DNA of 64,000 nucleotides from Pelodera strongyloides (taxonomy: Eukaryota > Nematoda > Chromadorea > Rhabditida > Rhabditidae): positions 32,493 to 96,492 of the forward strand of contig JAANDG010000555.1 of assembly GCA_036852015.1 (NCBI GenBank). Reading direction: 5' to 3'. Of the stretch, positions 43,347 through 56,267 are shown one piece after another. The notes under the pieces are model-generated. The model was not told the origin of the DNA. It ran no database searches and saw only the letters and a list, made by a program, of their open reading frames with translations. A program made the position numbers and the translations under genes. Each line of letters opens with the position of its first letter. The stretch's first letter is position 1.

Positions 43347-44959
43347 CTAGAGCTCGGCGCGCGCTGCGCGCGCGCCTCGCTCTAGCGATATGGCTTTAGC
43401 TGAAGCTTACGATTAGCTGACGATATCCGTTTTGGAAGATTATACTCATTTTTTCGTTTGAGCGCTGGTTTTGGTCATGTACAAAATTAACGACGTTTGT
43501 CTTTAAGATTTACTTATTAACGATCATTTCTATACTTCATCATCTTCGGCTGTTGATTCGATTGAAACCTGAACTGAGGCGATACCGTCGTCTTTGAAAA
43601 TTATCGACTTGTTTATCAAATATTAATTGATTTCAAATTTTGACGTTCACATGTGGATTTTAAACGTTGGCTCGGCTCGGCGCAACGAAGTTATAGCATT
43701 GGCTTTGAAGATTATTAATCTTACGATTGTTGCGGTTGATTTTTTAATTTGACCGTTAGCATTCGCTAAGCTCTTACAATTTTACCATTCACCGAGCAGA
43801 AGGCCCGAGTCTACTAAGCTCAGTTTTGCAATTTCTACGGATTATCGATCGATATCGATTTTTTCAAACTGATCATTCATTCACGCGCGCCTCGCTCTAG
43901 CGATATGGCTTTAGCTGAAGCTTACGATTAGCTGACGATATCCGTTTTGGAAGATTAGACTCATTTTTTTCGTTTGAGCGCTGGTTTTGATCATGTACAA
44001 AATTAACGACGTTTGTCTTTAAGATTTACTTATTAACGATCATTTCTATACTTCATCATCTTCGGCTGTTGATTCGATTGAAATCTGAACTGAGGCGATA
44101 CCGTCATCTTTGAAAATTATCGATTTGTTTATCAAATATTAATTGATTTCAAATGTTGACGTTCACATGTGGATTTTAAACGTTGCCTCGGCTCGGCGGG
44201 CCTTCGGCCCGCCTCGCTCGCCGCAACGAAGTTATAGCATTGGCTTTGAAGATTATTAATCTTACGATTTTTGCGGTTGATTTTTTAATTTGACCGTTAT
44301 CATTCGCTAAGCTCTTACAATTTTACCATTCACCGAGCAGAAGGCCCGAGTCTACTAAGCTCAGTTTTGCAATTTCTACGGATTATCGATCGATATCGAT
44401 TTTTTCAAACTGATCATTCAACTTAACTTTCGGAGCTGAGCAATATCGATCACGAGGGTTCAAGTCTCTATCTTCACTCCTAAGGCGGTTTTTGCTATTT
44501 CTATAGATTATTGATCGATATCGATTTTTTGATTTCACCATGCTACTTATCTTTCGAAGCTGAGAAATATCGATCAGAGGGCTCGAGTCTCTATTTCGAC
44601 TTATAAGCCGGTTTTTGCGATTTCTATAGATTATCGATCGATATCGATTTTTTGAATTTCACCTTTCAACTCATCGTTCGAAGTTGAGTAATATCGATCA
44701 GAGGGCTCGAGTCTCTATCTTCACTCCTAAGCGGTTTTTTGCGATTTCTATAGATTATCGATCGATATCGATTTTTTGAATTTCACCATTCAACTTAACT
44801 TTCGGAGTTTAGCAATATCGATCAAAGGACAAGTCTCTATCTTCACTCCTAAGCGGTTTTTTGCGATTTCTATAGATTATCGATCGGTATCGATTTTTTG
44901 AATTTCACCATTCAACTTATCTTTCGAAGTTGAGCAATATCGATCAGAGGGCTCGAGTC
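43347..44959 (-). mobile_element. Helitron C, non-autonomous
   Basis: The minus-strand 3' end is the same hairpin plus GAGCTCTAG as in Helitron B, followed by host TCGGTAAG. The 5' end lies near TCGAGCCCTCTGATCG at about 44957. The body differs from A and B: two direct repeats with a 515-bp period (from about 43382 and 43897), then four units of about 124 bp carrying GATTATCGATCGATATCG. One of the 515-bp repeats has an extra GC hairpin near 44200. No protein frame. Confidence 0.7.
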
Positions 44960-45082
44960 ATTTCCTTCAATTCCAGAGCAACATTCCCGTTCGAGTCATC
45001 GAATGCTGAAATAAACAGTTGAAAGACTGAGACACACTTTTGCACAATATTAAAAAGTCGAAAATGTATATCATCTTACCGA
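44960..45082. repeat. Right copy of the 124-bp host duplication
   Basis: Contains a truncated VWA2 exon (44960-45005), the intron and the splice donor of exon 45080-45153. About eight differences from the left copy. Confidence 0.8.
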
Positions 45083-45312
45083 ACACAATTATGATTCCAC
45101 CATTGTCCTTGAACGTCTTTGCTTTCGCAAGCCGAGATTCGTAGTTTCCGAGCCTGCAAAGAATAAAACACTTGTCTTTTATTTTCAACGGTATCTAAAT
45201 GGTATTTGGATGGTAGTAGAAAAAGTAAAATTGACCTGTATGTAGAAGCTCCGATGATCATAATTTTTCGTGAAGTTGGACGGTGTGCAGAATATTTGAA
45301 GCTATCGCCAGC

Positions 45313-47701
45313 ATACATTTTATTTACTTCGTTATGTCCGTAAAAATGAACAATGCTATTATGAACAGTCAGTTGATAGCTCGAAAAATCAATTGATAGC
45401 TCTACCAGTGCGAAACATGTCGCCAAATATATCAGAAATCGAAAAGCAGCTTGATTTTGACTAAATACTGGAAAAACATTTCCGTCGCATGTAATTTCAA
45501 ATTAGTCTTTTTACTTCAATTATCCATAAACATAAAAAGTTACATAGAAAAATACATTTCCTGTGTCAATTTACTGAAAATTTAACCCAGGAAAAGTAAT
45601 CCCCTCGACTGGTTGTATTTTGGAAATATACAGAATGACAACGAATAGTGGAGCAAATGAGACAGTAGAGCAGACACTTTCCCTATTCCCGGGTTTTTTC
45701 CGTGTATAGTTATTGTCATCATTGACAACCTGCCAAGTCCCGTTGCGACTTAGGAACCACCCCATTTTGACAAAAATCAAAACTCAACCGAAGGGATTTC
45801 TTTCCATGTGATAAATTTTCCGTAAATTGGCATTGGAAAGATATTTTTCTAGGTACCTTTTTATATTTATTGATAATTGAAGTAAAAAGACGAAATTGAA
45901 GTGACTGCAACCCTTTAATTCTCATTTGGACACCAACATCTTTTTGAACCCTTATTTCTCATTTGGGCCCCTTAAAGGTAAACGGAGCAGTTTTTTGTTG
46001 CCATCCATTATTTTCACTTTCCCGAGGTTTAAATTGGTGTTATGCCCAGTGCGCCCTTTTTTCTTTCCGCCCGTTTTCGATCGCTTGTGATGTGCCCAAC
46101 AAAACATTTTTCAGCATTAGTGGTACACGAACGCGCCGCCGCTCGCTTCGTTTCCTCAATTGCGTTAAAGGCACAGACCCACGTATAAAAACTTTTCCTG
46201 AATTGTTCTGGGAAAAAACTCCCGGTTACTAAAACGCGACTGCAAAAATTGTTTTGAATAAAATATGCAACTTCGGGAATTTGTAGTAAGGCTGTACGTG
46301 GCGGCGGGGACCGCGTTCTTCCCTTGAGTGTGACCATGGGTTGTGGGGCAAGGCAAGGATAGAGGTAATGCATTTATTCAAGGGGAGGTAAAATAGTTAA
46401 TCAGAAATAATGCGTCGGTGTTGTGACTCGCGAGGCATGTTGGTCCTTCCTCCGCTCTCCTTTTATATGGAGAGCCGGCCGATCACTGAAAGCATATTTG
46501 TTACCGGGGGAATGACGTATGCATGATCTTGTGATCTCTAATGCGTTCTCCCACAGAACAGCTGATCGATGTTGCACGAGTGCCGTCTATAACCTTGGGA
46601 GGGCTTACATTATTAGCAAATGAAGTTCCACAACTAGTTACGGTAGGCAGCATCCAGAATTAGCTAAAGCGCAGCGGGAATAAAAACGTGCAATTGTGGT
46701 AAAACCCAAAAGAATATGTTAAAGGTTCAAACCCATTTCAGCTAACCCCTATTTTTGATGACTCCATCTGATTCTCCGCCTCAAATATGATAGGGTTCAA
46801 TTTTTTCCTATTTTCAGGCGCAACGTTCACGCAGTATCAGCAAGTTACCATGACCAGTCATAGCCAACTATCTATAACAGTTGGCGCGCCTATCTGCGCT
46901 GATTCGCCAACAACGATGTTGCCACGCCCAATATAGGATGTTGGCCAACCAGGGTTTGTTGAAAAATCATCGGGCCTTTCAAATTGCCTGACAGTTGGCT
47001 TACTTAAAGGGTTAGGCCCATTTCAAATGACCCCTGCTCTGTTCGTCTTAGGCGGGTCGCCAGCTAAAATATTTGCACCCGCGAACGCGCCAGCGAAAGT
47101 ATTTCCACTGCCTAATTCGCTGGCGAAAGCAAACTACTGTAGGCGCTTCGCGGGTTTAAAAAAAAGTGAAAATTGTGTGGATGTACTGTATTATCGTGTT
47201 CACAGAACGATATTTGACGGTCCGATTGATTTTCAAAAAAAAACGTCTTTTTTTTTTGAGTTTGTCAGTTGTTTCTAATGTTTTGCTTTATTGCGTAAAG
47301 GTTTCTTGTTGTTTAGTTTTCAACTGAAGTTTATAAAGAAAGTGTCAGCGTTTCTGCCTGGAATGAATTTCGGAAACAAAGTAAATTTTTGTTGCCTAGT
47401 TAAGTGATATGTTCCCATTGTTGTTTATAGTTTACGTTGCTCTTGGAAGTCTTCCGCATACTTTTGAATTTTCAGTGAGTGATCACTTGAAACATGTATT
47501 TCGAAATTAATGTTGTGGAGCAGCGGTGCAGTTCAGTGACGGACTAATAAGTTAAATTTTTGTTTTAATGTTTCTGTTTCGTATTATGCCGTGGTGTGCG
47601 ATACATTTATGGTGAACAACGCATGTTTTCATTTTAGACGCCACCAAGCTCGGAATTTGGCCTAGGCTGCCCGTCCTTTCATCACGTTCTAATAATGAAG
47701 A
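45313..47701. other. Stretch replacing the middle of copy 3; no gene recognised
   Basis: None of the expected family exons (linker, SWNDI exon, LLDYV exon, GDKAQ exon) could be found here. Short open frames near 45570-45925 and 46029-46373 have no splice support. Single TTAAAGG ends occur at about 46719 and 47007 without partners. Confidence 0.5.
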
Positions 47702-50700
47702 CAGCCACTGGAAAACTTTCCCTAGAAACCCCCGCGAAAAACCCCCAGAAAACCCCGAGCGCTTTTTTGCACTTCCCCTAGGTGGGGGCTTTCTGGGGGT
47801 TTTCGCGGGGAATTTTTCCCGAGCAAACCCCGAGGTGGGACTTTCTGGGGGTTTTCGCGGGGAATTTTTCCCTAGCTTTTTCCCGCGCAGGAATTTCTGG
47901 GGACTTTCGCGGGATTTTTTTCCCTAGCATATTCCCGCGGTGGGTTTTCTGGGGAATTTCTCGGGGTTTTTTTCCCGTGCAGACCCCGAGGTGAGACTTT
48001 CCACTTACCAGTCCGGTATTTGTTTCCTGTATACACACACATAGCCGTAAATATTTAGAAATGGAAAATATTTTTACTATATAAAAGTTCAACAAGAAAG
48101 AAAACAAATTGGCCTAGCATGAGAAGATAACAAGCGTGTAACAATAAAACGAGAACACTACTTGTCCGCTATATATGAGGGGTTCACAGCAGAAAAGATG
48201 CGGCATTACAACTTTTGTATAAGATGACAAGGACGATACTATCATGCAGGAATAATGGTAACATATGGATAGATATCGAAGCGAAAATTAATAATAAACT
48301 AATACCGGAACCGGACAAATTAGTAAGGGTGTAAGAAGAATAGTGTAGATATGTTAACAACAAGGAGTACTATTGTACTATATATGAACTGAGAATTGTA
48401 CTATATATGAACTGAGCACTTGAGAAATACAGGGACTGCAATTGTAAATGGGTTACTGAACCAAATACTAAGATTCTAAGAAGTTCGAGCCTTCGAGCAC
48501 TAAGTGCAAGTGCAGTACATGAGGGGTTAGGGAACACTCTCCTAACCTAAGTAGGTGTGGAAAGAATAACGAGGCCATAAATAAGACGAGGAATCGGGGA
48601 AAATACCAGAAAAACCTATATTATTAAGAGAATCTACCTCTATAATTGCAATCAAAACGTAGGAAAGTGCTTAAAGATAATGATAATTGTGTCGAGAGAA
48701 CAATCAGCAGTCCGGACACCGAACCATACTTCGCCGGTATCGTTGGGCAAACCGACTCCCCATCCCCAGTGGCACGCGCGTACAACCAGACGGCGATCTG
48801 AAAAGATTGGACGATGTGGACGATGTATTCAAGTGTATTGTATTAAGTATACATGTTAGGTAATAATAAGTTGGGTGTAATGTACGAATCGAGGGGGAAA
48901 TGTACACAAATACACTGCATTGTTTTGGGCACAAATTGCCGACTGTAGTGTGTAGTCTACAATTACATTCAATAGAAATAGAAACGAATAGTCAACGAGA
49001 CGTTGATATTCCTAAGGAACTTAATACGGGTTTTAACCATAGAAACGTTGAAACATACACATGCATCCAACGATTCTCTCATGGGTGGCAAGTTGTGTCT
49101 CTACTTCATTGGTGTGGTGGTGGGTGGCCCCTGCTCCAGGGCTCGTATCGTATCTCTAAAAAAGATAATGCAATGCAAAAACATGAATAAAAAAGTATTA
49201 TAGGTAAATATGTCTTCGTACCACGTACCACACTTCTTTCTAAATGCTTAAGTCGATAAATGTATGTCCGAATAAAGCGGTATTCACTATTCACATAATG
49301 AATAAACATTTCCAAACGCTCGAGCGTAAACAGAGATGGGTATGTTGTGCTTACTTGTCGAATCGGTCTGGAACGATATGTATCAACGCACGACCGTTAA
49401 CGAACTTTTTTCCAGGTCCTTCTAACTTACCGGAAATGTCCATCTGGCAGAAAGCTCAAATAAATGATATAACAAGAAAGGTGTGAACTTACACCGTATC
49501 CATCACTCTTTGCTCACAACAACAACGAGCAGGAAGTGCGCAGTCTCACTGACGTTCCATGGAAGGGGCGAGCGCGGAGAAACATTCCAAACTCCTCTAA
49601 AACTAATGTAATAAAGCTTTGCGTGTTTTAAATACAAATGCCTGAGCGACGAATAACGAGAATGAAACAAAAAACGCACCGTCATCACTTCCAAAGACGT
49701 CTCGAAGAATGCACTATAACGACAGTGGGGACCTAAAATGTAGAATAGTGGGAAAATTAGGTTCTAGGTTCGACGACTATCACCTATCTTCTGATATTAA
49801 CGAATAGTTTGCTCGTTTGCCCTCACAAGAAATGATACGGGATTAAAATAAATGCATGTACGAAATACAGAAAATGAATTGTGAAGAATACCTTTTGTCT
49901 CCAGTCAAGAACTCAGAATCGTTGGGTTGAAATCCTGACCACGGCTCACGGCAAATTGCAAGGTACGAAGGACTAACGTAATCCCTGAATCACGACGGCG
50001 AGACCTGTAAGGATACAAACTGTTTTCGTCAGTAGATAGCACGACGTTCATAATATCTTTAATACATAATGATCACAGGGAGGACTTACGTAACGCGTGG
50101 AACGTTGTGAGAAGTTAGAAGCACTCATGATGCCGCGATAATGGGCAACAGAGGTAACCTGCGATTAGATGATAATAACTGGTAACAAGCTCGACGTAAT
50201 ATCTATAAACGCCGACCAGAATAGCAATAGCAAAAACAATGAAACAAACTCACATCTTAAGCACAGGAGTCTCCGGCTCCGCAAGAATGGAAATGCTTCA
50301 TCATAAATCGGCCCAGCCAATTGTATTTGCCTCATATTGATGAGGCGTCTTCTTAGATATTCGATTATATCATAACCATGAAAAATAGTTCTAAGATATG
50401 TTATAAAACAAACGGCGGAAAGAGGAGAATATAGACGCAAACCAGTAAACACACGTGCACGATTACATCAAACATAACATATACCACAAAACACAATACA
50501 AAATAGTTCTAGCGAAAGCAGAATAAACTTCTGCGACAAGCAAAAAAATACGAAACTTTTAATTTGAATTTCGTTTTTCCCGCGTTTTCATACCTCGGGG
50601 GTTTCTGGGGATTTTGTGTCTCTCACTTATGCACTGTCTCTCGCCTTCCTCGGGGATTTCTGGGGGAAATACACCTCGGCTGACCTCGGGGTTTGTTGGG

Positions 50701-50749
50701 GATAGTGCTTTTTCCGCGGGGGTTTCTAGGGACAGTTTTCCAGTGGCTG
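47702..50749. mobile_element. 3 kb transposon with CAGCCACTGG terminal inverted repeats
   Basis: The left end CAGCCACTGGAAAACT and right end AGTTTTCCAGTGGCTG are inverted, continuing through CCCTAGAAACCCCCGCG. Beside each end is a subterminal array of GGGGTTTTCGCGGGG and GGGGATTTCTGGGG motifs in both orientations (47720-48000 and 50583-50740). The interior has only short frames and no recognised transposase. CAG...CTG ends suggest hAT or a related cut-and-paste family, but no clean target duplication was found. Confidence 0.7.
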
Positions 50750-50772
50750 CGAAAGGAAGGAACCGCGAAATC

Positions 50773-51596
50773 ATGCCAGCAAACGGACAAGGAATGAAGG
50801 TGCGTACGTATAAATATTGAAACGATAGTTGGATTCGAGTTTTTTTTATACATTCAAACCTATTTTCAATGCCTTGAAGCTCTCGTGGCTCGTCATACTG
50901 TCTTTTTTTAGCGTGGAAAGACTTTATTTTATGTGGCCAAGCTGTCTTTATGATTCTCAGATGTCATATCTCGACGATTCTACCTAGTCTATTTATCTTT
51001 ATGCCCAATGGTGTTTAATAGATGTATATGTGTTAGGTTACATGTGTTATTTTAGGTTTTATTTAGATACAAACGAATGACTGACGACGAACGATCACAT
51101 GAAGCGGCCGTTCTACGCAACTTTAACATGCAGACGATAGAAGTCAGGAGACGTCGCTTCTCACGAGGTTTGTTCGTGTCTTTATTTAGAGGTATTTTAA
51201 TCGTTTTTTTTCCGAACGTCGGTAACTCTTTGGACTTTTCACCTGGTGGTCACATATTGTCACGCTCGTATCCAGTCTTCGTTCCTCATTACGCCGCACA
51301 TTTACCATACTTGCGGTGCATAAGTTTTACATGTTAAGTGCATAATTTTTACATGTTCCGCAAATGTGGCACACTTGCTCTTGCGGCATAAATATATGGG
51401 CACACTTTGGCGTAATTACGGCGCACGAAGTGCTTTTCATTGTATGTATTGCACCTACTTATGAAAGAATTCTTGCTCCTTTCACCGTTTCCGTCTCAGC
51501 TCTATTCATATGATTGTTTTTTCAGAGAAATCACACAAAATTGCGGTATCGGACTTTCGATATGCGGAGAAGCGCTTCATCAGCAGGATCGAATAA
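50773..51596 (+). CDS. Small basic protein, three exons, unknown function
   Basis: Exons 50773-50807, 51067-51167 and 51526-51596 join in phase to give about 68 residues starting MPANGQGMKVRTY, with a strongly basic middle (IEVRRRRFSR) and an EKSHKIAVSDFRYAEKRF end before TAA. Donors are AC/GTATAA (weak) and GAG/GTTTGT; acceptors are TTTATTTAG and TTTTTTCAG. The start is 24 bp beyond the right end of the 3 kb transposon. Arg/Lys and Glu-rich composition suggests a nucleic-acid-associated or ribosome-like protein, but I recognise no family. Exon 1 is the least secure; an internal ATG in exon 2 could be the true start. Confidence 0.4.
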
Positions 51597-52774
51597 TGGC
51601 GCATTTATCTGTTGTATGCAATTTCGTGCACACCCAATTTATTTATTTTGTCCCACGATTGACCTATTGAATCTCTGTGTGTAGTCACAGATTTTACTTG
51701 TTGTTTTGTAATAATTTATACTATATTATGTAATGAGCTAACCAATACCAGCTCACTGGTCTCCAACAGTCCAACTGGTTCCACGTATTTTGGCAGTTTG
51801 ATCATTGTTATCACCTCTGGTATCCATGTGATCATGTGATGCCCCAGTACCTAGGAATAGTTTGTAAATTAATGCCAATTCTTGGCCGAACGGCCCACTT
51901 CCACTCTCATTTTCTACATATTTCCGCATGTATGTTGGTGTCCGTTCTATCTTTGCTTTGTTCGATTGCTTTCCTAAGGTTAGAGTTAAGTATGAATATG
52001 TTGGCTTAATTGTAACTAGGGTAGTAGTAGTAGTAATGTTCTAATCTTTCATTAACCTTAATTTTGAGTGCGTTAGATCATTACAACAGGAGCTTCTCAT
52101 TTATACTAAGCTTTCACTCAAGTACACACAATTTTTGCCTATGTGGAACTGCCGCACTGTATTGTTTACTGATATATGCCGAACGAACTGTTGATTTGCT
52201 TTGTTTTTATGTATTGATTCGTCCGAATAAAAGAGTTAGTACACTTCTATTGATTCTGTGTTAGTTGTGTTTATGTATGTGAGGTGTATTTTGCTATAAT
52301 GTGTGGTATATAACAGTATTACTGTCTGCGTCTCTCCGGCGAGAGGGGATGCTACACTATTTGTAGCAAAACAGCGAAGTGCCTAGCGAAAATTATGCAA
52401 TTGACACATCCGCCATGCAGGTGGACAGGCGGTTCGCCATTATTTTCGCTGGGCGGTCCGCCAAAAACGAACGCAGTGTTTTGGATGATTCCATCTAATG
52501 GCAATTAGCCAAGTTACAAACTACACATACACTCGGCGGACCACTATTTCCCATGATATTATATTTCTTCCAAGCCTAGTAGAACACGTTTTTTTGGGTG
52601 CCCGGAAACTTATGATGTGCACTGTTGTTCTGTGATTGATATCTTTTAATCGTGAATGAGATATGTGCCCCAATAAAAACAATAAAAAGAGAGGTGATTT
52701 GACACAGCTTTTAGCGAAATTGAATGGTCCAGGAAAGTTATCCTCCTATTCTTTACTATCTTTCTATCACTGAC
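51597..52774. other. Intergenic stretch, nothing recognised
   Basis: Ordinary AT-rich sequence with short open frames only. No repeat family of the window was identified here. Confidence 0.5.
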
Positions 52775-55091
52775 CTTGATAACCGCACTGAGTGTTAATG
52801 ATCAGTTCGGCGAGGTAATCAGGAAACGGAAGCTGTAATGGGATGCCAATTACTCGTGTGTTCGGCCAAGATGAAAAATCTGCAGTTGAGCCCATTTTTA
52901 TCACGGTAAACGAAGCCGAGGAAGAGGCCAATTTTTTTCCAGTGTCATCGATATCCTCTTGGTCACTGAAAAAATAGTCTCAATGCAACTAGTTGTAACT
53001 TTGTATATTTATTAAAGTAAGAAAAGTTCCCCTATAACGACGTGGTCATGTTTCAAAACACTGGATGCATTGTTAGGATCCGCAGCCTAAGAAAACAATG
53101 TCACCCTTGATGCTTTAGTCCAGTCGCTTACTATTTGTGCAAGTATAGGGTATAGCACCTGCCTGCATGCTAAATCACGAAGAACTTTCTACGAACGGTG
53201 GGGAAAAAATAGTCATAACTTACGTGGTGGCTGTGAAAAGGATGAGGTGATCGTAGTGATAGTCTTTATATAGCGGGTCGGAGAATATGCTGAAAACTGT
53301 TCCAATAAATTGTGTTCGAGAATATACCGTAAAGGTTGCCGTGTGAACATAAAAGTTTGTGAGGCGATACTTAGGTAGGGCAACGGCTCTGCTTCTCTGC
53401 GAGTAGCTATGAGATAACCCACTTTGACAAACGAATTTTACTAAATGTTTTGTTGTATGTGCATGTGCTTCGATAACCGGCGGAGATAAATCGGCTTCGC
53501 GAGAAAATTGGTCTCCGGGAAATTTAAAGGCCACTTCGTTAGGCTTCAGAAATGAACCGGACCCCGCACCGCATTCGGTTGGTATAATTCCGGTACTCTT
53601 TACTCTTTTACTCTTTTATGTGCCTCGATTAGGACATATCAATACTGACGAGCTCAATGTGTAGTTTCCGATGGTAGCATCTATGTGATATTGTTGAATG
53701 TCAGAGATGGCATTGCATATTCCCTCGGGAGTATTCTAAAGGAAGAAACAGATTTCTCGGTTTTTGATTCATATACAGGAGTACTAATTATATAAAGGTT
53801 TATTGAGGATATGCAATAACACATCTCAAAAGGTGACCCTAAGATACCAAGCTTCACAACGCAGTATACTCACAAGGGACCAAACTACAAAGAACAAAAC
53901 ACACGAACACTAAACATAATCAAAATCATAATAAGAGCACTTTGCGGAAATCGGAATTCGTCAAAGTAGGAAAGTAGTCAGTTGGGTAGCCGCGTGTGTA
54001 CATTTTATTGTATCCCTCATAATGATAAAAAAGAGTAATATCACTATTGGTTATATTTGTTATATAAGGATTCGTACTGTTTGAAAGAGAGTATTTCGCC
54101 TGTGAGTGTTCTTCTCACGTCACCAAAAAGTTGTGTGCAAAAGCGCTATTAGGAAGAAACTCTCTAACGTACGGCGCACTGGCCAACCATATCGGGGATT
54201 CCAAGAAAATTCACGTAGAATCAATACATACATTTACCCAATTGATGAGCAGCAAAATACGGAATGGCCTCAATTTAAAAAAAGTTGTCAGCATGTATTT
54301 TGTTTTCATGACTCAAAAGAACTTACACCACCAAAGACTCCGAATCCATTTGTATCTGCACTTGTATCTGAATAATATTCGAGCGAGAATCCTACTTGGT
54401 TTTCTTCGTCGGTTTTGTAAGTGGAAAATAATGTTTCCATATATTTAAGTAACTAAAATAGTTAGTTTATTTTCAACATACTAACAATGAAGAAAATATT
54501 TTTTTTGTTGCGCAGGTAAAAAGTAGGGCAGATGGTAGTCAATATGTAGGTAAACTAGGAAAGATTTTTTTTTTGAAAATAGAAAAAATTGGCTGAACGT
54601 TAGCTGCACGTTACATTACATTCTTTTATTGCCTTGTGCGTAATAAATTATTATAATCCAAGTGATACTTATTAGATTCGTCCTAGATTCCATACCTGGT
54701 CAGCGTTCTCTTTCATTCTCATGTACACTGTGCTATCCATTAGAATTACGTTTAATTGCCCACATGGAGGAAGTCGACCTTGTCCGACTCCGAACGTACA
54801 ATTGCCCTTAGCAAAAACTGAAAATAAGTATTTTCTTTTATGGAGATAGGTTTTGCTCAAAGTCTGATGGTTAGTAATCAACCACAAAAATTGCGAAACT
54901 TCTTCATTCTTGTTTGCTTACGGTTTTTGAAGAGCAGCCAAACATCCTGAGGTAAATAAGTAATGAAACCCAATCTTGTAAAATATAGTACCTAATGGTG
55001 GTGTGATATAAAAGAAATGTGATAACAAAATAAATACAACAAACTCACTCGACTGTGGTAATACTGCCAGAAGAAGAAGAAATTCACGCAT
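52775..55091 (-). pseudogene. VWA-lectin copy 3, 5' half (signal peptide and VWA1)
   Basis: Six exons in phase: 55049-55091, 54696-54817, 54327-54452, 53650-53735, 53224-53289 and 52775-52965. They encode a signal peptide (MREFLLLLAVLPQS) and a complete VWA1, ending GYQG at a good donor. No internal stop was seen and the conserved promoter block is present, so it may still be transcribed. The next family exons are absent and the 3' half lies at 42178-45312. It has diverged at the usual metal-site motif (ILMDSTVYM), and GYY is changed to EYY. A VWA-only product or a long splice to the 3' half cannot be excluded. Confidence 0.75.
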
Positions 55092-55206
55092 TTTGTCCGG
55101 AAAGCTTGTAAAAGAGAGACTTCGTTGGTTAGTGAGGCTCAATGTCGGTCCTTTGTAACTTTATAGTTGCATTTCTGCGAAGCTTACGATAAGACATATT
55201 TCAGGT

Positions 55207-55249
55207 TTCCTTATCTCAAACATGTTGCACATCAGTCCTCCTTAATCGG
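55207..55249 (-). promoter_or_regulatory. Conserved upstream element of copy 3 with GATA core
   Basis: The minus strand contains GATGTGCAACATGTTTGAGA then TAAGGAA, about 116 bp before the ATG at 55091. It matches the other family promoters. Confidence 0.55.
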
Positions 55250-55282
55250 CTTGTTTCACGTGTGAGTTACCTAATCGGGGAC

Positions 55283-55644
55283 TTAAAGGGATCGGCTCAC
55301 CTCAAATCGTGTCTGATTTTTTTGTTTATTTATTTTCTATAAGGGATAATATAAGTTTGGAATACAAAAAGTAGTGTTCTATTTCAATACTCACGAAGAT
55401 ATTAGGTGATAAAGTGGTGGATCGATCGACCCGAAATGAAAAAGTGCAATTGCCCTGCCTTGTTTGTATGGGACAATTAACACTTTTTCATTTCGGGCCG
55501 ATCGATCCACCACTTTATCACCTAATATCTTCGTGAGTATTGAAATAGAACACCACTTTTTGTATTCCAAACTTAAATTATCCCTTATAGAAAATAAATA
55601 AACAAAAAAATCAGACACGATTTGAGGTGAGCCGATCCCTTTAA
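55283..55644. mobile_element. TTAA-flanked almost perfect palindrome, about 165-bp arms
   Basis: TTAA at 55283 and 55641, arms AAAGGGATCGGCTCACCTCA and its complement, nearly identical through to a small loop at about 55455-55475. The near identity suggests a recent insertion. Half of this family is fused to another at 31036. Confidence 0.85.
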
Positions 55645-56267
55645 TGAGAAATTCTTGGTTGTTTACTCGTAACCATTTTTCTGTAGATTTGTGCAAGTTC
55701 AAATGTAGATGTGCAGTCAAGTAAAACAATGTTTTCTGATCTATTTGATAGCTTCTTATTTATTTAGTGACATCCGTAAACATGAAAAATTCGACTATGA
55801 ATTTGTGTTTTACTCACGCCGCTCGAAGCGCATACAGCTGCACTTCGAAAGTAACAGATAACCCGTTAGGTAGAATTATTCGTTACTTTTGAAGTACAAC
55901 AATTATGAGGTCTTTTGACATCACTCAGTTCCAAATAAACTGTCTGGCAATGAGCCTAGAATACGCGATCATGCTAACTCAATCCATGCACTCAGGATAG
56001 CATCCTGGAACAAGCGTGTTCCACGAATACCTTATTGTCTACCGCTAATCGGCCAAAGCTACACTTCGGTCTAAACCACAAAATACATTTTTTTGCCTGG
56101 CAACTTATCGTTGTTGGTTTGTTGGTTGTTAATGCGTTGGTTTCATCAAGGCGTTTTTGTAAATGTTCATTTCACATGCAGGAATTTTTTGAAGCAATAT
56201 TTTTTTGTGGACGACAAACGTCAAAGTTTAAAAGTTAAAAACGATAGCGATGCTATTTTAACCAAGA
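55645..56267. other. Spacer between copy 3 and copy 4
   Basis: Holds the 3' flank of copy 4 and unclassified sequence. No gene or repeat recognised. Confidence 0.5.

Larger units (their letters stand above)
42178..45312 (-). pseudogene. VWA-lectin copy 3, 3' half
   Basis: Exons matching the family: 45236-45312 (5' truncated), 45080-45153, 43146-43268, 42919-42995, 42692-42803, 42481-42560 and 42178-42333. They encode the second half of VWA2 and the lectin domain. Lesions: exon 42481-42560 has a TAG where the paralogues read VGLERSHG, its acceptor AG is mutated to AA (AAATTTAA), and homology stops abruptly near 45312, so the first half of VWA2 and the linker are missing. Helitron C plus a duplicated exon-intron piece sits at 43223-45082. 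The matching 5' half is at 52775-55091, 7.5 kb upstream on the same strand. Confidence 0.8.

Noticed and set aside
47778..48107. 109-codon ORF rich in KIPREN repeats
   Set aside because: Translation of the subterminal GGGGTTTTCGCGG motifs of the 47702-50749 element.
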